Shown piece by piece: positions 14,647 through 19,592 of a stretch of 19,592 nucleotides of DNA. Within the stretch, counting starts at the first letter, position 1. Each line of letters starts with the position of its first letter. The stretch covers positions 1-19,592 of the forward strand of contig CANBTO010000027.1 in the NCBI GenBank assembly GCA_947372405.1, in the 5' to 3' direction. This DNA comes from Verrucomicrobiaceae bacterium. GTDB taxonomy: Bacteria > Verrucomicrobiota > Verrucomicrobiae > Verrucomicrobiales > Akkermansiaceae. The notes under the pieces were generated by a model. It saw only the letters and a program-made list of their open reading frames with translations. It made no database searches and was not told the origin of the DNA. The position numbers and the translations under genes were made by a program.

Positions 14647-15443
14647 CGGAAGCGGAAAAACCCGCTGGCCGTTTGTCCCGTGTGCAGCGCGAGTTCCTCG
14701 AGGGTCTCTCCGCGCAGCGAGGCGATGAACTCAGCGGTGTGTCGGACGAAAGCGGGTTCGTTGCGTTTTCCACGGTGCGGTTCGGGAGCGAGATAGGGCG
14801 CATCGGTCTCCACCATGAAGGAACCTGCCGGACATCTCAGCGCTGTCTCTCGCACCTCGCGGGCATTCTTGAACGTGGTGACGCCTCCGAACGAGACCAG
14901 CCCGCCGAGCTCCAGCACCCGCAGCGCGTTTTCCCATGGACCGATGAAGCAGTGAAACAGCGCGCGCAACGAGGTGTGGAAATTCCGATAGGTCTCCAAC
15001 GCGTCTTCGAAAGAAGTGTGTCCCGATTGGTCACGCGTGTGGATCACCACGTTGAGTCCGCAAGCCGCCGCAAGTTCGAAGTGGCGGCGCAGGAAATCAC
15101 GCTGCCGTTCGCGGAAAGCGTTCTCCTCCCATCCTTCGGGAGCAGGATGATAATAATCGAGTCCGGTTTCGCCGATCGCGCAGACGCGAGGATCATTCGT
15201 GAAGGCGGAGATGCGGAGCAAGGCGTCGTCCGGCGCGTGATGCACATCGCAGGGATGGATGCCAATGCACGCGTGGACGTGCGGATTCTCCGCGATGGTT
15301 AGATTTGCCTGCAGATCCTCAAGGGTGGTGGCGAGCGTGACCATGCGGCTCACGCCGGCGGCTTGAGCGCGCTCAATGAGCGTCTGGAGTTCACCGGACT
15401 GGAAACGATGGGATGCAAGATGACAGTGTGAATCAGTAAGCAT
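14631..15443 (-). CDS. tatD: TatD-family metal-dependent hydrolase (DNase)
   Basis: 270 residues, full length. The amidohydrolase-like TIM barrel has the expected metal ligands: DSHCHL (His6, His8), AIGETGLDYY (Glu), NVVIHTRDQ (His), LFHCFIG (His) and METDAPYLAPEPHRG (Asp). TatD enzymes are 3'-5' exonucleases or DNases acting in DNA repair and fragmentation, and the family name reflects an operon in other bacteria rather than protein export. Metal-site residues look intact, so it should be active. It follows trpF by 5 bp on the same strand, indicating co-transcription. The final residues are rich in Arg and Ser. Confidence 0.95.
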   Translation of the reverse strand: MLTDSHCHLASHRFQSGELQTLIERAQAAGVSRMVTLATTLEDLQANLTIAENPHVHACIGIHPCDVHHAPDDALLRISAFTNDPRVCAIGETGLDYYHPAPEGWEENAFRERQRDFLRRHFELAAACGLNVVIHTRDQSGHTSFEDALETYRNFHTSLRALFHCFIGPWENALRVLELGGLVSFGGVTTFKNAREVRETALRCPAGSFMVETDAPYLAPEPHRGKRNEPAFVRHTAEFIASLRGETLEELALHTGQTASGFFRFRSASK

Positions 15444-15448
15444 GGATT

Positions 15449-16105
15449 TCAGCGGTTCAGCGCGGCGAGCAGGGCGGAGACTTTTGTGAAGTCCTTGATA
15501 CCGGGCGAGAGTTCGGCGCCCGATGCCACGTCGAGCGCGGCGGGTTGCACCGTGCTGACGGCGGCGGCGGCGTTTTCGGGAACGATCCCTCCCGCCAGGA
15601 TCACCGGCAGTCCGGGATGGAGTGATTTGAATGCGATGGCGGCGTTCCAGTCAAAAGTCGCGCCGGTGCCGCCATAGACGCCCGGTGCGTGCGCGTCCAA
15701 CAGGAGCGCGTTGGCCTGGTATTCCGCAGCACGTTCGAGATCCGCTAGCGTCTTCACACCGATCGCCTTGAAGAACGGCACTCCCGCTTTCTGATAGACC
15801 GCGGCGTCCTCCGGAGTCTCGTCACCGTGAAGCTGCACGGCGTCCAGCAAGCCCTCCTCCATCAGGCGCAGGGGCAGGTGCGGAGCTTCGTTGACAAATA
15901 CGCCGACTCTCAGGATCCGGCCCGCCAGCGCGTGCAGCCACTTCGCGTTTTCCGGAGCCAGGAAACGTTTCGACTGCGACCAGAAGTTTACCCCCAGCGC
16001 GTCCACTCCGAGCTCAACGAGACGCTCCGCATCGTCACGCGTGGTGACGCCGCAGATTTTCAGCGAGGCGGTCGCGGGACTCAGGAAGCGTTCGAGCAAC
16101 TGCAT
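15449..16105 (-). CDS. trpF: Phosphoribosylanthranilate isomerase
   Basis: 218 residues, the usual single-domain length. It catalyses the Amadori rearrangement of N-(5'-phosphoribosyl)anthranilate in tryptophan synthesis. Motifs are LKICGVTTRDDAERL (general-base Cys18), LGVNFWSQSKRFL, VQLHGDE and LLLDAHAPGVYGGTGATFDW (catalytic Asp plus phosphate loop), ending in ILAGGIVPEN and DVASGAE. No other trp gene is present in the window, so the pathway is dispersed in this genome. The start at ATG 16105 leaves a 14-residue extension before the first strand. An upstream palindrome-rich leader (16163-16248) may regulate it. It is followed closely by tatD. Confidence 0.96.
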   Translation of the reverse strand: MQLLERFLSPATASLKICGVTTRDDAERLVELGVDALGVNFWSQSKRFLAPENAKWLHALAGRILRVGVFVNEAPHLPLRLMEEGLLDAVQLHGDETPEDAAVYQKAGVPFFKAIGVKTLADLERAAEYQANALLLDAHAPGVYGGTGATFDWNAAIAFKSLHPGLPVILAGGIVPENAAAAVSTVQPAALDVASGAELSPGIKDFTKVSALLAALNR

Positions 16106-16162
16106 GGCGGGAGGCTAACGCAAATCCGGGTCGAAGAAACACCGAACTTGTAGCGGTTTCCC

Positions 16163-16248
16163 GACATATGTCCTCAGACGGATCGCTTGGATCCGTCCCG
16201 GAAGCGCTGAGCCGCGGCAATTGTCATGAGCCCCGCGGAATCAGCGCT
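16163..16248. repeat. Stacked palindromes between the small ORF and trpF
   Basis: Three dyads lie within 86 bp. GACATATGTC (16163-16172) is a perfect 10-bp palindrome. GACGGATC (16177-16184) pairs with GATCCGTC (16190-16197) around 5 nt. AGCGCTGA (16203-16210) pairs with TCAGCGCT (16241-16248), enclosing CCGCGG (16212-16217) pairing with CCGCGG (16233-16238). On the minus strand this is the leader of trpF or the trailer of the preceding gene. No T tract marks a simple terminator. Confidence 0.7.
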
Positions 16249-16263
16249 CCCGGATACGGAAAA

Positions 16264-16596
16264 TCAATGGTGCTGGTGGTTCTCTCCCAGGATGCGCTCG
16301 ATGAACTGCTGGAGACGCAGGCGCTGGTCGGCATTCACCAAGCGCACCGCCTGCTCCGAGTGAAGACAGGCGATGGTGGTTTCCTCGGCCGCGGAGTTTC
16401 TGCCCGGAGGTGCCGGAGGAATTCTGGCCAGTTCGACGAGCACTGCGGTGAGCGCGCGTTCGCAGCCATGGCGGATGTCATCATCCCCGGGAAACGGAAC
16501 CTCGGCGCTTTGCAACTTGTTGAGAATTTCCAGAATCAGAGGAAACCGCGCCATCGCACGATGGATCTCCTCTATGGATTGTTTGCGGGTCTTCAT
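16264..16596 (-). CDS. Small hypothetical protein
   Basis: 110 residues, ATG at 16596. I do not recognise a family. The sequence is mixed and mostly helical (RKQSIEEIHRAMARFPLILE, then DDIRHGCERALTAVLVELAR), with a Pro-rich joint (PPAPPGRN) and a His-rich end (ENHQHH). It has no signal peptide or membrane segment. It is on the same strand as trpF but separated from it by 158 bp of palindrome-rich DNA. A plus-strand ORF at 16168-16641 overlaps it; the minus frame was preferred because its composition resembles a folded soluble protein. Its start faces the gene at 16806 across 209 bp. Confidence 0.5.
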   Translation of the reverse strand: MKTRKQSIEEIHRAMARFPLILEILNKLQSAEVPFPGDDDIRHGCERALTAVLVELARIPPAPPGRNSAAEETTIACLHSEQAVRLVNADQRLRLQQFIERILGENHQHH

Positions 16597-16805
16597 GGAC
16601 GGGTGATTTCAAGCAACGTGAACATGCAATTCACATCCTAGCTCCCCTTTGGGTCGATCCGTCAATTGCTCAATTGGGCATTCTGCATGGCCAGCCATAT
16701 CCCAAAGTATTACAAGCTCCGTGCCGGCATGCCCGGCCAAAGCCATCGCGGATTGCCCCCGGGACGGACTTGACGGCCCGCTCTCCGGGTGCGGAAATCT
16801 GGCCC
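16597..16805. promoter_or_regulatory. Divergent intergenic region with a double CAATTG element
   Basis: This 209-bp region separates two divergent genes. CAATTG occurs twice two bases apart (16663-16676), a near-perfect 14-bp dyad. On the minus strand TTGACG (16660-16665) and TAGGAT (16635-16640) form a weak promoter with a 19-nt spacer. The dyad overlaps the -35, so it could be an operator. Nothing comparable is seen for the plus-strand gene. Confidence 0.3.
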
Positions 16806-18011
16806 ATGGCATGGCGGATAGAAGAAGCGGTCACCCGCGGGGAGATCGACAACACGGTCGAAGGCCGCACCACGGGCCGCATCTGGTTGGCCGGACGCGA
16901 CGAACCGCTGGTCCTCATCCTGGAGGGTGATTGCTGGCGAGATCTCGCCGGCACCCGCTTGCGTTTCCAGAACCACACGCCGGTGGCCGTGGCGGATTCC
17001 GCCGCCCTCGACGTGAACCAGACCGGAATCGTCGGCGACATGACGGCGTCGCGCAAAAACAAGGTGCCCACCGTTCCGGAGGACGAACTGCACCGGCTCT
17101 ATCAGAACCAGTCCGAGATCCCCTACGAGTGGCGCAACACCCTCTACCTCGAGTGGTTCAGTGAAATCAACGGCCGCGTGGTCATCGAGACGACGTCCTT
17201 CACGATGGAGATTTCCCCGCACGAGTGGGAGATGGACGAGGACGCTGAGAACGCCCAGAAACTCGCGAACCTCAACGCCATGAGGGATTTCATGGCGCAG
17301 GTCATTCGCCGCCGCGAACCCGTGCATCAGGAATCCGAATCCGGGGAAGAACTCGACGAATACGCATGGGAAGAGCGGCTCAAGGAGTCCGACCGCCTGA
17401 CCGACGCCTATCAGGAAGTGCTGGAGAAATACATGGAGGACAGCGACAGCGAGCAGAAGGAGGCCTTTGTCATGGGTTGGGACGGCCTGCTCGACGCGCT
17501 GGCGGAAAGGGATGAGGCGGGCGATGACGGGTATCCCGGAGCGGACCGTGCTTACGGGCAGGCGGACGATGGTTTCCTTGATTCCGGTGAGGATGAAGAC
17601 GAGGAGGATGAGGACGGTTATTTCGAAGCGGATGAGGATTCTTTTGGCAGTGAGGACGACCACCCGCTGCAAATCCAGGCACAGGAACTCGCGATGCGTG
17701 CGATGGATGTGGTCCAGAACGACGCCGGCCCCGGCACGCCCGCCTATCAACTTGTTTCGTGTCTCCTCCAGGTGAGTGGCAAGCTCGCCGGCGCGCTCAA
17801 CGGCCGCGGCAGTGGCTACGAACCGGAAACCGGATACGTGCTCGCAGTTCTCAAGCGCTGCCTCAACTGGCTCAACGAGGCGGTTGGATCCTGCCAGGAA
17901 CTCATGGCATCCGAAGAGGACCCGGACCAACTCGCTGCCCTCGCCCACCTGCGCAGCTCCGCCTTCGCCATCCGCGATAGCATCACCGAACTGCGGCGCG
18001 AGCTCAAGTAG
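16806..18011 (+). CDS. Unrecognised acidic protein
   Basis: 401 residues. No family recognised. Residues 1-80 look like a small beta-rich domain (GRIWLAGRDEPLVLILEGDC and LRFQNHTPVAVADS), 90-220 is mixed with VVIETTSFTMEISPHEWEM, 235-286 is a very acidic, Gly/Asp/Glu-rich linker (for example GEDEDEEDEDGYFEADED), and 288-401 is a compact helical domain (AQELAMRAMDVVQNDAG, LVSCLLQVSGKLAGALNG, AFAIRDSITELRREL). No signal peptide or membrane segment, so it is probably cytoplasmic. The start at ATG 16806 is chosen because the frame upstream (to 16674) lacks coherent residues. It faces the convergent gene at 18020 with an 8-bp gap. Confidence 0.78.
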   Translation: MAWRIEEAVTRGEIDNTVEGRTTGRIWLAGRDEPLVLILEGDCWRDLAGTRLRFQNHTPVAVADSAALDVNQTGIVGDMTASRKNKVPTVPEDELHRLYQNQSEIPYEWRNTLYLEWFSEINGRVVIETTSFTMEISPHEWEMDEDAENAQKLANLNAMRDFMAQVIRRREPVHQESESGEELDEYAWEERLKESDRLTDAYQEVLEKYMEDSDSEQKEAFVMGWDGLLDALAERDEAGDDGYPGADRAYGQADDGFLDSGEDEDEEDEDGYFEADEDSFGSEDDHPLQIQAQELAMRAMDVVQNDAGPGTPAYQLVSCLLQVSGKLAGALNGRGSGYEPETGYVLAVLKRCLNWLNEAVGSCQELMASEEDPDQLAALAHLRSSAFAIRDSITELRRELK

Positions 18012-18019
18012 ACCGCATC

Positions 18020-18616
18020 TCAGTCCGCCAGGTGGATTACCAACCTTCCGGGCTCCACCTTGAAATCATCCACACCCGCGATCCTGCCGTTTCTGACTCC
18101 GAGCACCTCGCCTAACAGATCGTGGCCCTTGATACCGCCCAGCCACTCGTTCGGCAGCGAGACGCCCCAGATGGTGACGTCGTCGAGCACGAAGGCAGCC
18201 TTGCCCGGTTCCTTGCTGACGAGGAAACGCGCGCGGGCCTTGAGGTGCCTGCCGCCGATGACCGGCAGATCGCGGTCCAGATCGGTTTCCACCCGCGCAT
18301 GGATCGCGTTGGTGGCGAGTTCGAAACTCACGGTCTTGCCGAGGTTCGTGTTCTCATTGAGCAGGCCGTTGAGTTCACGCTCGGTGAGGATGATTTCCTT
18401 GGAACCTTTTTCATACTTCGGCTCCGCGGGTTTCTGAATCGCTTCGACTTTTTCCGCGACCACAGCCTGTTCCTGTTGTGTTAGAACCACCGGTTGGATC
18501 GGCCGGTTTTGCCACCACCACAGGCCACCCAAAACGAGAAGCACGACGGCCAATCCAACGACAAGCTTGAGCAGGCAGGACTTGCCTCGGGTTGTGGCAG
18601 GATTGTTCTCGGGCAT
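18020..18616 (-). CDS. Membrane-anchored hypothetical protein
   Basis: 198 residues. Residues 15-36 form one transmembrane helix (LLKLVVGLAVVLLVLGGLWW), followed by a helical linker (LTQQEQAVVAEKVEAIQKPA) and a soluble domain beginning EIILTERELNGLLNENTNLG. Its alternating beta pattern (VSFELATNAIHARVETDLD, then ARARFLVSKE and VKRNGRIAG-like ending DDFKVEPGRLVIHL) resembles YpmS/DUF2140 or lipid-binding BPI-like proteins, in which 'T..ELN.ll' opens the domain. The match is by eye and the name is not secure. It probably faces the periplasm. The next gene upstream is the broken LysR gene. Confidence 0.7.
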   Translation of the reverse strand: MPENNPATTRGKSCLLKLVVGLAVVLLVLGGLWWWQNRPIQPVVLTQQEQAVVAEKVEAIQKPAEPKYEKGSKEIILTERELNGLLNENTNLGKTVSFELATNAIHARVETDLDRDLPVIGGRHLKARARFLVSKEPGKAAFVLDDVTIWGVSLPNEWLGGIKGHDLLGEVLGVRNGRIAGVDDFKVEPGRLVIHLAD

Positions 18617-18634
18617 GGCGGTATTTTAAGAGGG

Positions 18635-18651
18635 ATGGACGTCCCGTCCAT
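18635..18651. repeat. Short perfect palindrome between two minus-strand genes
   Basis: ATGGACG (18635-18641) and CGTCCAT (18645-18651) pair around 3 nt. It lies between the LysR pseudogene and the membrane protein gene. It may be a terminator for the former or a dispersed repeat. Confidence 0.5.
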
Positions 18652-18673
18652 GGAGAAGATGGGGGAGAAACTG

Positions 18674-19564
18674 CTACTTTCTCCCGCCCAACTTCTTCAC
18701 CAATGCAGCCACCTCCGGTCGCCGCCCGGCTGTCTTTTTGTTCCAACCGAGTTGAAACACGCGCCGGTGTTGCTCCAGACCGGGCAGCACTTGCGTTCGT
18801 GCCGCCCATTCTTTTCGCCGCCTCCACCAATACTCCGGCACGAACACCGCACATCCTGTCACTTCCGCAAGATCCACCGCCTGTGGGTAGCTCGTGCACT
18901 CGGCTCCGATCTTGAGAGTCACCCTGTGCTCGTGCTCGCAGGCGGTGAGAAACTGCCGGAATTTTCCATCACCGTCCAGGACCACCACCGGCACATCCGC
19001 CAGACGTTTCCAGCCACGCTTGTCCGGCTTTTCATGCTCCGGCAGCACCAGCTTGAAGCCGTAGCTCTCGATATCCCTCACCGCCACATGCCCGCTCGCT
19101 TCCAGTCCGGACGCGATCCCCACATCCAGTCGTTCCGCCGCGAGTCCCTCCTGGATTTTCCGCTACGTCAGGTTGCGCATCACCCAGGTGTTGGCCGCCG
19201 ATCCCTTCCGTTGTTTGCCGATCCAAGGAATCAGAAGTTCACGGATCACCACTTCGCCCGCGCCCACCGTGATCGGACGCTTCATGCCACCTGCCTCTGC
19301 AGAAACCTCCTCCACCTCCCGCACGAAGCGCTCGCACGAGTCCGCCATCCGTTGCGCCGCCCGCGTCGGCTGAAACGGCTTGGTCGTCCGATCCAGCAAA
19401 TCCAAGCCCAGCGCCTTTTCCAAATCCCCGATCTGCCGGCTGATCAGGCTTTGCGCGACCGGATCACCTTTCGCTGCAAGCGCGATGCTCCCCGCGCGCA
19501 CCACTTTTTCCAATGTCTGCAAGCGTTCCAGCGACACGCCGTTCTTCGCAAAAATTCCTGTCAT
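18674..19564 (-). pseudogene. LysR-type transcriptional regulator interrupted by an in-frame amber codon
   Basis: From ATG 19564 the first part (133 residues) is a LysR N-terminus: LERLQTLEKVVRAGSIALAA and LISRQIGDLEKALGLDLLDR are the winged-helix DNA-binding domain, continuing into VITVGAGEVVIRELLIPWIG-like effector-domain sequence. The frame stops at TAG (19163-19165) after MRNLT. The same frame resumes at once (RKIQEGLAAERLDVGIASG) and runs 149 more residues (GFKLVLPEHEKP, then FVPEYWW) to the stop at 18674. Joined, the length is about 296 residues, normal for LysR. Only one base separates it from an intact gene. It is most simply a nonsense mutation, though a sequencing error or amber readthrough is possible. 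A truncated product with only the DNA-binding part might still act. Confidence 0.88.
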
Positions 19565-19592
19565 GACCGTGAAATGATGTGCCGCGAAATTG

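Noticed and set aside
16710..17948. Long minus-strand ORF opposite the acidic protein gene
   Set aside because: The plus-strand frame has a more natural protein composition and defined start; the minus frame is a mirror of acidic codons.

Overview
The window is GC-rich, densely packed bacterial chromosome, most likely from the phylum Verrucomicrobiota (Luteolibacter/Haloferula-like). The clues are an LL-diaminopimelate aminotransferase (dapL), a DUF6288-type PDZ/toroid secreted protein, a DKNYY-repeat protein, a bacterial SMUG1-type uracil-DNA glycosylase and a BlaI-like regulator. No single marker proves the phylum. There is no rRNA, CRISPR array, transposase or phage module. The one RNA gene seen is tRNA-Val(GAC).

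Layout. 1-3502 (+): the end of a rhomboid protease with a zinc-ribbon-like tail, a secreted rhodanese, a membrane-anchored DKNYY protein and dapL (lysine/peptidoglycan precursor synthesis). 3503-4993 (+): a small accessory island. It opens with a perfect 14-bp inverted repeat and continues with two tandem pairs, each a short ORF overlapping the start of a minimal nucleotidyltransferase of the AbiEii/MNT superfamily; this looks toxin-antitoxin-like. 5022-7495 (-): a DUF6288 exported protein and a hemolysin-III-family 7-TM protein. 7582-11017 (+): a sugar-1-phosphate nucleotidyltransferase with a hexapeptide tail, an exported M23 peptidase, cyoE (heme O synthase) and a SMUG1 glycosylase 6 bp after cyoE.

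11030-16596 (-): a SirB1-like transglutaminase-fold protein, tRNA-Val, a strong intrinsic terminator, a BlaI-type repressor fused in frame to a roughly 110-residue Lys/Ala histone-H1-like tail, a TlpA-like thioredoxin-fold protein whose CxxC has become SxxC, a LysM lipoprotein, the trpF-tatD pair and a small unknown protein. 16806-18011 (+): an unrecognised acidic 401-residue protein. 18020-19564 (-): a membrane-anchored unknown protein and a LysR-type regulator interrupted by one in-frame amber codon.

Most genes are housekeeping or envelope functions. The best candidates for something undescribed are the tandem nucleotidyltransferase modules (3628-4993), the BlaI/H1 fusion with a candidate auto-operator (12168-12928), the stacked palindromes before trpF (16163-16248), the zinc-tailed rhomboid at the left edge, and a recurrent heptamer CTA(A/T)CAG that appears in several genes with otherwise unfavoured codons.
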